Assembly (NCBI RefSeq): GCF_949987535.1
Contig: NC_080079.1
Location: 57,399,000 to 57,462,999, forward strand
Direction: 5' to 3'
From: Balaenoptera acutorostrata
Lineage: Eukaryota; Chordata; Mammalia; Artiodactyla; Balaenopteridae
Length of the DNA stretch: 64,000 nt
Positions 34,096 to 44,580 of the stretch are shown in pieces. Position numbers and translations under genes: made by a program. The notes beneath the pieces were generated by a model. The model saw nothing but the letters and a program-made list of their open reading frames with translations, did no database searches and had not been told where the DNA came from. The number at the start of each line of letters is the position of its first letter. Positions within the stretch are counted from its first letter, which is position 1.

Positions 34096-35269
34096 AGCTG
34101 GACACGTGAAAATCTGGGAGAGGACCTGAGGGAGGCTTCCCCAGCCCAAAGCACTGGCACAAGTGGGTGCTGGCGGGAAACCACAGAGCATCTGGCTACT
34201 GAACGGGGAGCTCACAGAGAGGCTGCCGCCTCTGGGGGATCTTCTGTCCAGCACTTGGTGGGGGGCTTGGGGCCGCCAATGATCCCACTGACAAGGCCGG
34301 GTGTCAGACAAATGAACTGGAATTTGACTTATCTGGGTCTGTCTGTCATCATATCTGATCACCACAACCTGCTGAGAAGGATGAATTCTTCTTCGCTTCC
34401 ACCTTCCAAATCTCACACAATTCTACTTTTGGCCAATCCTAACTCAGAACCCCACAGAGAAGGGGATTCTGGGAAACGCAGGTTCCTTCCTTGGCCAAGC
34501 CGGCAGAACCCAACCCAGCACAGATGGCGATTCCAGGAATAGCATTATGGAGTGAATGGAGGTGGGGTGGTGTGGGCCTGCCCCGCACGCTTCCCTTTTC
34601 CCCTTCTCCTGGTAACAGAAACCCACCGTCCCGGGGAGAGCCCGCTCCCCACAGGGCCAGGGCGTTCAGACTCTGCCACCATTGGGCGGCTGCCGCTCAG
34701 CCCCTCTCTAGCTACCCCCCACCCACCTGGCTCCTGCCACCCCCAAACACACGATGCCCATTCCCAACACCACAACTTGGCATCGATGGTTTCCCCAGCC
34801 AAAAAGGCCTGCCCATGCATCTTCCCCTCCCAACCCCCCACCCCTGTGTGGGCTCTCTTCATTGCCTGCCCATCTCCCATTCCTCCTAGCCTCAATTTGG
34901 TACTGGTATCCTGTCCTTTTCACAAAGTCCAGTGGCTCAAGGGACGTGGAGCTCATTCTCCCCAGGCATGGTTCCTAGTAGTCTAAGCCAGTTAACACAG
35001 GGGATCGCCATGGTGACTCACTGGTCCAGGGCAGGTTCATCTCTGAAGTTGCCCCAATTGAGTTACAACCCATGCTTGGGGGAATTATCTCTCCCTCTCC
35101 CACTAGACCAGAACAAGAACACACACAGCCTCCAAAGTTCCTCACAGCCATCTTTTGACTATGGACTGAAACCAACACAGTGGATGACAGTGTGGAGAGA
35201 GAGAAATGACCTGAGTCCCAGGTGACACGACAGAGATGCTGAATCAACCAGCCCTGAAGCCTGAACTGC
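34096..35269. other. No recognised gene
   Basis: C-rich 34600-34900 gives several overlapping frames of 80-144 codons on both strands with Pro/Ser/His-rich translations and no domain. Confidence 0.45.
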
Positions 35270-35545
35270 CTCTGTTTAAGATAACAAATTTCTTTTCTGC
35301 CGCTTGTAAATCTAAAAGCATCCTGACAGATATACCTGCTTCTTGACCAGATGTCCTCTTATTCACCCCCTCCAAGCCCAGTACAAAGGTACTTCTCCTT
35401 CTGGGAAGTCTCTTCCAGCCTCTGAGTGGAGTCCCTCCCTGGAGTGCCCACGGCACCCTGAGCCTCCATCTATTCCAGCGCTTTGATACATCCTTCATTC
35501 CAGTCCCTGAGCTGTTGTCTCCCCTATGAGTTGCTGAGCTCTTTA
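35270..35545 (+). repeat. L2 fragment
   Basis: CCAGTACAAAGGTACTTCTC, CTTCTGGGAAGTCTCTTCCA, CTATTCCAGCGCTTTGATAC and CCCTATGAGTTGCTGAGCTC fit the L2 3' body (CTGGGAAGCCTTCCCTGA ... AAGCTCCATGAGGGC). Confidence 0.6.
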
Positions 35546-35589
35546 AAAGTGAATCATCTCACTGAAACTAGAGCAAGATAAGCGTATCC

Positions 35590-35662
35590 ATTTAATCTCA
35601 TTCACTCCACATTCACTCAGCAAACATTTGCTGAGAGCCTGGAAGACAGTATTGGTTTTGCA
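35590..35662 (-). repeat. L2-type terminus
   Basis: CACATTCACTCAGCAAACAT and TTGCTGAGAGCCTGGAAGAC match the reverse complement of an L2-like 3' end. Confidence 0.5.
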
Positions 35663-35855
35663 TATACTTTGGGGGTGGGAGGATGGAGTACATTCACTGC
35701 TGGAGAGAGGGAAACAGACAGACAGACAGGCTAAAGGGCAGGATTAAGATACCAGCAGAGACTTCACTTGAACCATGGACTTGGCTCAGTGGTAGGGAGG
35801 AGTCACCCTTGGGACTTGGGGTCTTGACCCTCCTCCTATGTGTCTCCTCCTGAGT

Positions 35856-35895
35856 GTGTGTGTGTATGTGTAGGTGGGGGGGTTGGGGGAGAGGG
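35856..35895 (+). repeat. TG and G-rich simple sequence
   Basis: GTGTGTGTGTGTATGTGTAG followed by GGTGGGGGGGTTGGGGGAGA. The G runs could form a G-quadruplex. Confidence 0.8.
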
Positions 35896-36004
35896 GGTTG
35901 AGAAAGCTTTGGGAAGAAACACAGCACCGAAGCCAAGATCGCTAGGACGCCTGTGAGAGGCGGCATCCTTCCCCACAGCTTTGAGCCAAGAGTGAGCTCA
36001 GAGG

Positions 36005-36110
36005 ATTCAAGCATTCACGCATTCAGCTCACATTATAGTGTCTCCTGTGTGCCAGGCACTGTACTCAGTACTTGGGATTAATCCATGAACACGGAGTCCG
36101 TTGACCCTGC
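36005..36110 (-). repeat. L2/MIR-type 3' end
   Basis: ATTCACGCATTCAGCTCACA, CTCCTGTGTGCCAGGCACTG and TACTCAGTACTTGGGATTAA follow the widespread antisense terminus ending in TGTGCCAGGCACTG. Confidence 0.6.
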
Positions 36111-36454
36111 TCTGGCTCAGGGGGTCAGAAACTCCCTTCCCTGAGATCTGGAGATACTCCTGTTCACCCTCCAAGGTAAAAACAGAGATGCTGGAATCAG
36201 AATCAGCTTTTGGGGTCCAACCCCAGACACAGAGCTAGGTGACATCTGGGGGTCCCTTCACATCTCTGAGAGTCTATGATAAGCTCGTACAAACCTATCC
36301 TCTCCAGATGGCTCCTGTCTGCACCCCAAATCTCTGAACAGAGCCTCCCTGCCCCCCTGCCCCATGCCCTTGCAGCTGTGAGGAATGCCAGGAACACAGA
36401 GCAAGCCCTGTAAATATTTCATTCCTGTATGATGGCAAATGCTCCCTCATGAAC

Positions 36455-36840
36455 CACATGTCAGTCAGGACTCGTGCTGCCAGTGACAGAAACCCAACCT
36501 GAACCAGCTGAAGCCAGAAGGGGAATTAACTCTCTCACAGAATCCAAAAGAAGACTGATGACAAAACTGAGAAAAGGCAGGACCCAGCCGGACCTCAGAA
36601 CAATGGGAACCCAAACTGGACCAGAACCTTCTCTCTCCATCTCTCACCTCTACCTCTCTCTGCACAAGGCTTCATTCGCTCTCCTCAACATGGCTCAAAA
36701 CCCCGAGGCTGAGTGCTCCTGGCTTTTACCATCCAAGAGACTTCACTGGAGACTTCTTTCCAGTTCCATCCTGAAAAATCCCAGGCAGAGACTCTGATAG
36801 GCCCAGTGTGGGTGCAATGCCCACGCCAGAGAAACTGAGT
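36455..36840 (+). repeat. Ancient interspersed repeat, family not assigned
   Basis: GTCAGGACTCGTGCTGCCAG, TGACAGAAACCCAACCTGAA, CCAGCTGAAGCCAGAAGGGG and ACTCTGATAGGCCCAGTGTG have the order of a common old mammalian repeat (GTCAGGACTCTTGCTGC ... TCTGATTGGCCCGGCTTGGG). I cannot name it with certainty. Confidence 0.5.
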
Positions 36841-37069
36841 CCTCTAAAAACACAGCAGCATCTACAGGAGTCTAGTGACAGGAGCAAACAGAACAGAAAC
36901 TTCCAGAAGTTGGAGAATGCTTACAAGAAGGGAGGTATCCCAAATAAAGGGAGCAGACACTGGTGGATGACGCAGTAGTTGTCCACTGTAGTCCAGAAGC
37001 TGAATCAGAGAAAAGATTTCTAGGGAGTCACTTGCAAAGCCATTCACCTCCCTTGCAGTCTCCCGGTCT

Positions 37070-37262
37070 CCAGTATCTAATAACAGAATTAGCTGGTTAC
37101 GTTAAAAAGTTCATTGAACCTAGAGCCAAAGAACTAAGCTTAAAACAGAACTCTGCCACTTACTAGCTAGGGCAGGTCACTTAACTTCTCTCCACCTTGA
37201 TGTCCTCATCCGTTAAACAAGTACAGGTTCATGTGGGTCATGTGCAAGAATGTTATCAGCAG
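37070..37262 (+). repeat. MIR element
   Basis: AGAACTCTGCCACTTACTAG, CTAGGGCAGGTCACTTAACT, TCTCTCCACCTTGATGTCCT and CATCCGTTAAACAAGTACAG. The core is well preserved. Confidence 0.8.
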
Positions 37263-37699
37263 CTGCTTCCCTCATCAATGGTGGTGAAAGACCCCAATCA
37301 GAACATCAGTTCCGGGTCAGCCACATGGACTCCAAGGCTCCTAGTTCAGTCTAGCTCCACAGAGCTACACATATCAGCCCCAACAAGGAAACCTGGGAAC
37401 CCTCTGCTCACTGCATCTGGGACATCCATCCCCCTTCTCCTAAGCGTCCTCCAGCTCCCAGAAGTCTTTGTTCTCCTTGCTCCCACCACTAGACTCCTGC
37501 AGGTTTTTCAAGGACTCCATTGCTCTGGACTTGAATGACTGCTTGGTAAGTGGGAGTAGGAAGGTAAGTGATCAGCTTCCCCTACCCCCTGGGCCAGGGT
37601 GTGCACCTGGAGAGGGTCCCCTTTCTTGCAGTTACCAGGCTGCCACAAATAGCAACACTGCCTCCTTTGTCCTGCTCAACTTGGCTGACTAAAATACAG

Positions 37700-38010
37700 A
37701 TTTTCCCATATCATTTTCCTGCTCGGGGACAACAATGGCTCCCACTGCTACCGGCTCTACCCAGATTCCCAGGCCCTCCAGGGTCAGGTACCAGACTCGG
37801 CACTCAGCTCCACGTCCTCACTCTCCTCAATCACACGCTTATGCCCCACTCGACACTCTGCTTCCTGATATGCCCTCCCCTCTGCCCTCCACCCGCCCCA
37901 TCCTGCCTATCCCCCAGGCACCTGATGGGCCCTCCCCACCTCAGGAAGCTGCTCACTGCACGCTCTCGCTGCCTTCTGATGCCCCACCTTCTTTCCTCCT
38001 GAACTCTACA
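37700..38010 (+). repeat. L2 fragment
   Basis: CAACAATGGCTCCCACTGCT, CCACGTCCTCACTCTCCTCA, TTATGCCCCACTCGACACTC and a C-rich body follow L2. The 144-codon frame over it is a by-product. Confidence 0.55.
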
Positions 38011-38510
38011 CGTAATTAAAGGCTAGACTGGGCCATGCTCCTGAGAGTCCTCACCTCTGAGTTCTTACACACAGTGACTAGAATACCTACTCTCCTGAAA
38101 CTTAAAATCTGGCCAGGAAAATAAGTTTCTTCTTACTGGATCCTTTTCTCCCACCTTCTCCTCCAGCAGTTAGTGTAAGCTGATCTTAGCATAGACCCTT
38201 GGAGAAGTTATGTACCTTGATCACAGGTTAGAGGGCAAAATTCAAAAAGATAAGAAGATCCTAATTGGAAAACAGATGCCAGATAAAGAGATCTCCCTTC
38301 TTTAGGAATCGCCAGTACATGGCACACATGCTACTGAGGCCTCCTATATCACCTGCAGCAGACATCACCAATGGATGTCTTTCCCAGTGAACTTGGACCC
38401 AGCCTCAGTATCTACAACATTGCTCTCAGAGTAGGTATGACCAATCAATGGGATTTGGGAAATGAATTGAAACTCATTTGCCAATTGTTGTATAATTTTT
38501 AAAAAAAACA

Positions 38511-38512
<2 letters not shown>

Positions 38513-38558
<46 letters not shown>

Positions 38559-38562
38559 TTTG
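38513..38562 (+). repeat. AT dinucleotide microsatellite
   Basis: Alternating TA with two interruptions (ATACAT and ATGTAT), immediately left of the LTR and its 44-bp duplication. Confidence 0.95.
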
Positions 38563-38575
38563 GTCTTTGTCCCCC

Positions 38576-38650
38576 TATCTTTTGTTACTCACGATGAGCA
38601 CCTTTCTGAATGAGAGGAGTATCTTTTGTTACTCACGATGAGCACCTTTT
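38576..38650 (+). repeat. 44-bp direct duplication
   Basis: TATCTTTTGTTACTCACGAT plus GAGCACCTTT starts at 38576 and again at 38620. The spacer TCTGAATGAGAGGAG occurs once, between the copies. The duplicated part is identical, so the event is recent compared with the surrounding sequence. Confidence 0.95.
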
Positions 38651-38889
38651 GGTGATACCTGAGTTTATGTCAATGAGATGACTCCTTGTGGGCTCCTAGA
38701 TCATTTCCAAGGAGGGACTGGCCACACCAGAAATAACAAGCATGTAACTACAGGGATGGAACTTTCAGCCCTACCGCCCAACCTCCAGGGAGGGGAGAGG
38801 GGGGGCTGGACATTGTGTTCAATCACCTAGCCAATGATGGAATCAATCATGGTGACCTAATAAAACCCCAGATAAAAACAAAAACAACA
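38651..38889 (+). mobile_element. LTR, left part (split by L1)
   Basis: GAGATGACTCCTTGTGGGCT, CAATCACCTAGCCAATGATG, GAATCAATCATGGTGACCTA and ATAAAACCCCAGATAAAA match an LTR I remember with CCAATGATTTAATCAATCAT ... CTCCATAAAAACCC. It continues at 40193. The break is marked by the 16-bp duplication AAAAACAAAAACAACA (38874-38889 and 40180-40195). The true left end is unclear and may include 38576. Confidence 0.7.
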
Positions 38890-39813
38890 GAAGACATACA
38901 GATGGCCAAAAAGCACATGAAAAGATGCTCAACATCACTAACTGTTAGATAAATGCAAGTCAAAACTACAGTGAGGTATCACCTCACACTGGTCAGAATG
39001 GCCATCATCAAAAAAATCTACAAACAGTAAATACTAGAGAGGGTGTGGAGAAAAGGGAACCCTCCTACACTGTTGGTGGGAATGTAAATTGGTATAGCCA
39101 CTATGGAGAACAATATGGAGGTTTCTTAAAAAACTAAAAATAGAGCTACCATATGATCCAGCAACCCCATTCCTGGGCATATACTTGGAGAAAACCGTAA
39201 TTCGAAAAGATACATGCACCCCAATGTTCATTGCAGCACTATTTACAATAGTCAGGACATGGAAGCAACCTAAATCTCCACTGACAGAAGAATGGATGTG
39301 GTACATATATACAATGGAATATTACTCAGCCATAAAAAAAGAATGAAATAATGCCATTTGCAGCAACATGGATAGACCTAGAATGTCATACTGAGTGAAG
39401 TAAGTCAGACAGAGAAAGACAAATATCATATGATATGGCAAATGAACTTATTTACAAAACAGACTCAACAGACATAGAAAACAAACTTATAGTTACCAGG
39501 GGATAAGCAGCAGTAGGGATAAATTGGGAGATTGGGATTGACATATACACACTACTATATATAAAATAGGTAACTAATAAGGACCTACTGTATAGCACAG
39601 GGAACTCTACTCAATACTCTGTAATGGCCTATATGGGAAAAGAATCTAAAAAAGAGTGGATATATGTATATGTATAACTGATTCACTCTGCTGTACACCT
39701 GAAACTAACACAACATTGTAAATCAACTATACTTCAATAAATATTTTTTAAATAAATTAAATAAGTAAACAAACAAACGTTTATGGAAATGAAAATTTAA
39801 AGAAACAAAAACA
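38890..39813 (+). mobile_element. 5'-truncated L1, artiodactyl/cetacean type
   Basis: Begins in GAAGACATACAGATGGCCAA of distal ORF2, then CTCCTACACTGTTGGTGGGA, AATGGAATATTACTCAGCCA, and a 3' UTR with TGTATAACTGATTCACTCTG, CTGTACACCTGAAACTAACA and AACATTGTAAATCAACTATA, typical of L1 in whales and ruminants. Inserted into an LTR with a 16-bp target duplication. A SINE then inserted at its 3' flank. Confidence 0.9.
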
Positions 39814-40181
39814 GGCACTTCCCTGGTGGCGCAGTGGTTAAGAATCCTCCTGCCAATGCAGGGGACACGGGTTCAATCCCTGGTCCGGGAAGATCCCACA
39901 TGCCACGGAGCAACTAAGCCCGTGTGCCACAACTACTGAGCCTGCGCTCTAGAGCCCGCGAGCCACAGCTACTGAGCCCACGTGCCGCAACTACTGAAGC
40001 CCACGCGCCTAGAGCCCATGCTCCATAACAAGAGAAGCCACTGCAACGAGAAGCCTGTGCACCACAACGAAGAGTAGTCCCTGCTCTCCGCAACTAGAGA
40101 AAGCCCGCGCGCAGCTATGAAGACCCAGCGCAGGCAAAATATAAATTAATTAATTAATTTAAAAATAAAATAAAAATTAAA
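39814..40181 (+). mobile_element. CHR SINE
   Basis: CACTTCCCTGGTGGCGCAGT head, B box GGTTCAATCCC, CAACTAAGCCCGTGTGCCAC body and an AATTAATT/AAAAT tail. AAACAAAAACA at 39803-39813 and 40182-40192 is the probable target duplication, nested in the L1/LTR junction. Confidence 0.93.
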
Positions 40182-40192
40182 AAACAAAAACA

Positions 40193-40560
40193 ACAAGGCT
40201 CAGGGAGCTTCCAGATTGGTGAACACATCGATGTGCTGGGAGGGTGGTGCACTGGGATTCCTGGAAGAGAGGGTATAAAAGCCTGCAAACCCCCCACCAA
40301 AGACCTTGCTCCTGTGACTCTTTATCTCGCTGTTCATTTATATCCTTTATAATAAAATTATAAGTATAGGGCTCTCCTGAGTTCTCTGAATCATTCTAGC
40401 AAACTTGAACGGGGTTGGGGGAGGGTAGTCTTGTGAGACTCTAAGCCTTTAACTTCTGGAGTCTGTGCTAACTCTAGATAGTTTGTATCAAAATTGAATT
40501 GAATTATGATATACCCAGTTGGCGTCAGAGAGTTGGTGTTGGAAAGTTCCACCTTCACCC
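40193..40560 (+). mobile_element. LTR, right part with TATA box and poly(A) signal
   Basis: Continues the left part: CAGGGAGCTTCCAGATTGGT, GAACACATCGATGTGCTGGG, TATAAAA at 40274-40280, AATAAA at 40351-40356, then AGTCTTGTGAGACTCTAAGC and GAGTCTGTGCTAACTCTAG. The U3-R-U5 order is clear. No gag, pol or env sequence is adjacent, so this is a solo LTR. I do not name the family. Confidence 0.75.
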
Positions 40561-40633
40561 CCCACACACTGCTCTCAGACTTGTTTACTAAGGAACCTCT
40601 AAGACAAAGCAGAGTGCCCACACAGACTGAGAG

Positions 40634-40854
40634 CAGGGCTCAGCAACTCTGGCCCCTGAACCAAGTCCAGCCCACCTCCTATTTTTGTAAAAAAAAGTTT
40701 TATTGGAACACAGCCATACCCATTCCTTTCCATGTTGTCTATGGCTGCTTTCAAGTTACAAAAGCAGTGTTGAGCAGTTGCAACAGAGACTAGACAGCCT
40801 GCTGAGCCTGAAATAGCTACCTCTTCCTTTATAGAAAAAGTTTGATGACCCCTG
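40634..40854 (-). mobile_element. hAT-Charlie-like non-autonomous element
   Basis: Terminal inverted repeats: CAGGGCTCAGCAACTCT at the left and AAGTTTGATGACCCCTG at the right. The inside has AAGTTTTATTGGAACACAGC, CCATACCCATTCCTTTCC, CTATGGCTGC and GAAATAGCTACC, known from a common hAT family. The flanking 8-mers ACTGAGAG and ACCCAGAA agree at 5 of 8 positions, a decayed target duplication. Confidence 0.8.
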
Positions 40855-41284
40855 ACCCAGAACACCAGGAGATGTTATCCAAGCCAACATTATAACCCCC
40901 AAATCCCTTTCAAGTCTCATGTTTTATGGTGAAGACTCGGGTTAATGTTGCATTCTTTCTGTTTTATATGTCTGTGTGTACACATTTCACATGAAAGTAA
41001 TTTTTTAATTACCACCAGGTATATAAACATGCCAGGAAGATGCTCCACATTTTAAAGATGCTCCAAATTTGGGTCAAACCACAGTTTAGGAAGCACCATC
41101 CACAGCAACAAGCTCTGTTTGCTTGGTGAGTGGGAGTCAGTCTTCAATTTCCAAAAAGTTTGTGATTCCAAGATGGGAGATAGAGGGCTGAGTGAGGCTG
41201 AGGCTCAGGGTGTTGCCTGGACACACATCAGAAGCTTCACACTTTGGGTTCTTCTAGGAAAAAATGTAGAAGGGACGAGAAGAT
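40855..41284. other. No recognised feature
   Basis: Unique moderately AT-rich sequence. Confidence 0.5.
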
Positions 41285-41402
41285 GCAAACCACGGGCTTA
41301 AGCACTGACTCAGATACTCATTTTCTATGTGAGCATGAGCAAGTCAGTTGTCCTCTCTAGGCTTCCCCTGGAGCCTCTAAGGGCTTCTCAAACTCTGCTG
41401 GT
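41285..41402 (+). repeat. MIR fragment
   Basis: AACCACGGGCTTAAGCACTG, TGAGCATGAGCAAGTCAGTT and GTCCTCTCTAGGCTTCCC follow the sense MIR. Confidence 0.6.
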
Positions 41403-42034
41403 CTTGACCTCCAAGGTGTTGGTTCCAGGCAGGGCATCTTCTGTTGAATTTCTGGGGTCCATAGGATGTTGCCACTTATTTGTTCCCCGTGAAAACCATT
41501 TGTAAACCATGTTCTGTGGGCTTTCCACAAATTTCAAAGGACTACTGGGATGGGAGGTAGAGTCCAAGTGAGGGGAATCCCAAGTCCACACCAACCTTAA
41601 CCATGAGATTCCCTATCACCTGCTTTATAGTTTGAGAAAAAGGATCTGCTGATAAAATAAGATTTGAAAATCACAAATCTAAATGACAAACTCAAACACT
41701 TATGGGGACAGACAGATAATATAAATTAGCAAATTAGGCAAAGCGTGGGACAATAGGGAGCAGTGAGGCTTGTGGCAAACTATCTAAAAAAAGCAAGTGG
41801 CCCTGAGATCTAGCCGTGTGGGGCAACAGATTTAGTGTGTCTGGGTTCTTCAAATTTTCAGTAAATCTGAAATTTTATGTGGATATTTTATAGTTATTAA
41901 GACATGTGTGGGCCAAACAGATTCATAGCTGTGAACCACATAAGGCCAGTGGACAGTAAGACTGCAGCTCTTGGCTTGGGCATTGTCTTTGAGAAAAGCC
42001 AGCCAGGAAGAGTTGCTATTTCCTTGAATTCATT
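41403..42034. other. No recognised feature
   Basis: No repeat or coding signature recognised. Confidence 0.5.
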
Positions 42035-42250
42035 CCTGACATTATGGGGCAGCGGGAAGACACACCAAAAAGACAGAAATTACAGTCCTGGCACTGGCCC
42101 TTATGGCTGTGTGAACTTGGATAAGGTCCTGGAACTTTAGCAGGTTTCTGCGCAAATGTGATGATAATAGCAACCAAGGCAAGTGGTAGGGAGGGAAGAA
42201 CAGAGAACACGGTAGGTAAAGGCACCTCCTGGCACATGTGGTACAGGGAG
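42035..42250 (+). repeat. MIR element, diverged
   Basis: TATGGGGCAGCGGGAAGACA, TATGGCTGTGTGAACTTGGA, TAAGGTCCTGGAACTTTAGC and GGCACCTCCTGGCACATGTG give head, core and tail. Confidence 0.6.
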
Positions 42251-42439
42251 GGTACCCAACGAAGGGTGTGCTCCCTGTTTTCCTTTACTGGGTGGAGCAG
42301 GGTTGCTCAGTATGAATGGAACAGGGGCATGGGTGGGGGTTCTCCAGATCAGCCCCAGGGGTGCTGCCAGCCCAGAAAGCCCCAGTCCACCTACTAAGAG
42401 GGATGAGAAATGGCCATCTTCCGTCTCTGCTCATCAGTA

Positions 42440-43130
42440 AACAGATGAGATGCGAGAGCCCCATTGGAGTGGAGCTGGGCGCCTGGGCCCGCGGCTGTCT
42501 GGAGGGATCATTAATAAGATAGATGCTCCTAATGGCTCCAAGAAGGATCATGGAGCTACTCATTATCAGGGACTGAAATTGCTAATTATTCGTTTCTCTG
42601 CAGCTGTCACTGGCCGCACCCACCCAAACCATGAGGCCCCAGCAAAGGTCCTTTCTCCCGTGGCCAACAGGGGGCTGTGAGCACGCACGGCTGCCTCAGG
42701 GCTAGGGGCAAAGTCTTCTTCCTGCATTAAATACTTATTAAAGTTGATTAGAACTCAATGCACCATAAAATCTCTTTCAAGTCAGTGAAATGCCTTTGGC
42801 TACAGATTTCTTTTCCCCCAATTCTATCCAAAAGAAACTCCCAAGCACTCAGAGAGTATTGGAAAAATTCGATGAGGGTTGAGGAGGGGGAGTGTGGCAT
42901 TCCAGATGGGGAGGAGGGGAGGTGATTTAGAAGAGTTATGGGAGAAGATAGCAATGCCTGGAATGAGGGGCATCCAGGACCAAAAAGGGAGTGCGGATTC
43001 AGGCGGGGTGGGAAGGCTGCCGGATGCATGTATTTTTAGGAATGATATTACCCTGGACCTAAAAATATGAGACATGGCTTTCTTTAAAAGCGATCTAGGC
43101 CCTATTTACATTTCAGAGCAAACAGCATAT
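42440..43130. promoter_or_regulatory. Conserved-looking noncoding block (candidate enhancer)
   Basis: Repeat-free. The first half has GGATCATTAATAAGATAGAT, GCTCCTAATGGCTCC, ACTCATTATCAGGGACTG and AATTGCTAATTATTCG, clustered TAAT homeodomain cores. The second (from 42722) has GCATTAAATACTTATTAAAG and TTGATTAGAACTCAATGC. Stops occur throughout. Function is inferred only from motif density and lack of repeats. Confidence 0.4.
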
Positions 43131-43625
43131 TGTTTTCATCAGGGGGAAATAAGCACTCATGTTTACCTTATGTTTCCTTCAAAATATTTGCATTTCAAAG
43201 CCTTCTGAGCTTTAAGTTACAGAGCTGTTCAAAACGTGGCACCTGGGCTTCTCCCAGATGGGCCATGTTTACGGCAGAAATCCATACCACCCAGCCAGGA
43301 TGGCACCCCAGAAAAGGGCAGCGCCCCCGTTAAGACCCATGGCGCATGCCCAGGGGCACCGCAGCTGTGACCAAAGGTGGTGTCCAGATGAGGGGTGGGA
43401 GGGCCAGGCAGCCCAGGCACAAAGCTGCTGTGTGTCCGCAAGTCTTCCTTTGTGGACTGTGAAGGAGAGAGGAGGCTTGGGGGCCTGAGCTAGAGAAGGA
43501 GGAAAGGGGACGTCCTGGAGCCCTCGGGAGACGTTACAAGTGAGGCCGGACCGAATGAACAGAGTAGCCACCCCACTGCCAGTGGGTTGGGCCAAATGAC
43601 CTCAACCACCTCCTCTTCCCCCAAA

Positions 43626-43727
43626 CTTTCATTCATTCACTCAACAAACAATTAGTGAGGGCCCACTGTGTGCTGCGTCTCACGCTAGGGACTAGAGTCA
43701 CAATGATAAACAAAGTAATCAGAGGTA
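43626..43727 (-). repeat. L2-type 3' end
   Basis: CTTTCATTCATTCACTCAAC, AAACAATTAGTGAGGGCCCA and CTGTGTGCTGCGTCTCACGC are the reverse complement of an L2-like terminus. Confidence 0.6.
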
Positions 43728-44120
43728 ATGACATTTATTAGAAGTTACTCTGTGCCAGGCACTGTCCTCTGCTATACATTAAAATCAACTAGAGGGCTTT
43801 TAAAAATCCCAATACCCGAGCCACACCCCAGACCAGTTAGATTTGAGTCTCTGCAGGTGGGCCCAGGCATCAGTAATTTTTAAAACTGACTACGTGACTC
43901 CAGTGCACAGCCAAATTTGAGAACCAGCATTCTAAGCATTCCACACACAGGAACTCATTCAATCCTCAAACAACCTTCTGAGGCAGGTAAGAATTACCAT
44001 CCCCTGTTTAACGACGGAGCACAGAGATACTAATTCAGCCATGGCAGAGGAGAAGAGCCAGAATTTGAACCCAGTAGCTGGGTTCCAGACGCTGCCATCC
44101 TAACAGCTCTGCTGTAATAT
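43728..44120 (-). repeat. MIR split by a hAT insertion
   Basis: Antisense MIR begins TGACATTTATTAGAAGTTAC and CTGTGCCAGGCACTGTCCTC, breaks near 43769, and resumes at about 43932 with TCTAAGCATTCCACACACAG, GAACTCATTCAATCCTCAAA, TGAGGCAGGTAAGAATTACC and GAATTTGAACCCAGTAGC. The intervening element is listed separately. Confidence 0.8.
43770..43931 (+). mobile_element. hAT-Charlie MER5/MER20-like insertion in MIR
   Basis: TACATTAAAATCAACTAGAG, GGCTTTTAAAAATCCCAATA, CCACACCCCAGACCAGTTAG and CAAATTTGAGAACCAGCA are typical of these short hAT elements (CATTAGAATCACCTGGGG ... TTGAGAACCACTG). The ends coincide with the break in the MIR. Confidence 0.75.
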
Positions 44121-44189
44121 CTCCTGGTATCACTCACTGTCTTCACAGAGCTCCTGCTTTGGAGAGAAGCCAACAGACAGTTGATCCCA

Positions 44190-44580
44190 GTGTCGGAAAA
44201 GCAGTGCCCAGAGGGGCAATGTGGAAGGCACCGTGGGTTGTCCAGCCATCAGCCATTTCCACCTGCCTCCCACTATAGAGGCTGAAATTCCAGACTTCCT
44301 GTCCCAGCTTCCCTTGCATCTAGGGTTCTGGCCAATGAGATACCATGGGAAGTCAGCTTGGGTGCTTCTGGGAAGGGTTTTCCTCCAAGGTAACGGGACA
44401 GGTGTGTGAGGAACACTCCTATCACCTTTTAACCCAGCCTCATACTTCTGCCTGGGACGTTGCTGCTGTGTGAGGACACCAGGTTTGGAGCTGCTGAAGC
44501 CGTCCTGTGACCAAGAGAATCGCAGAGACAGTGATCCAGGCTGCAGAAGCAACCATGGAAGCGCCTCCCTCCAGATTTCT
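44190..44580 (+). repeat. Ancient interspersed repeat, family not assigned
   Basis: CTTCCTGTCCCAGCTTCCCT, GTTCTGGCCAATGAGATACC, GGGAAGTCAGCTTGGGTGCT and TTCTGGGAAGGGTTTTCC match a widespread old mammalian repeat (CCAGCCTCCCTTGCAGCTAG ... CTGGCCAATGAGACG ... GGAAGTCTGCTGGGG). Family uncertain. Confidence 0.5.

Noticed and set aside
40274..40280. TATA box as promoter of a host gene
   Set aside because: Lies at the expected place in a solo LTR with a poly(A) signal downstream; no coding exon follows.
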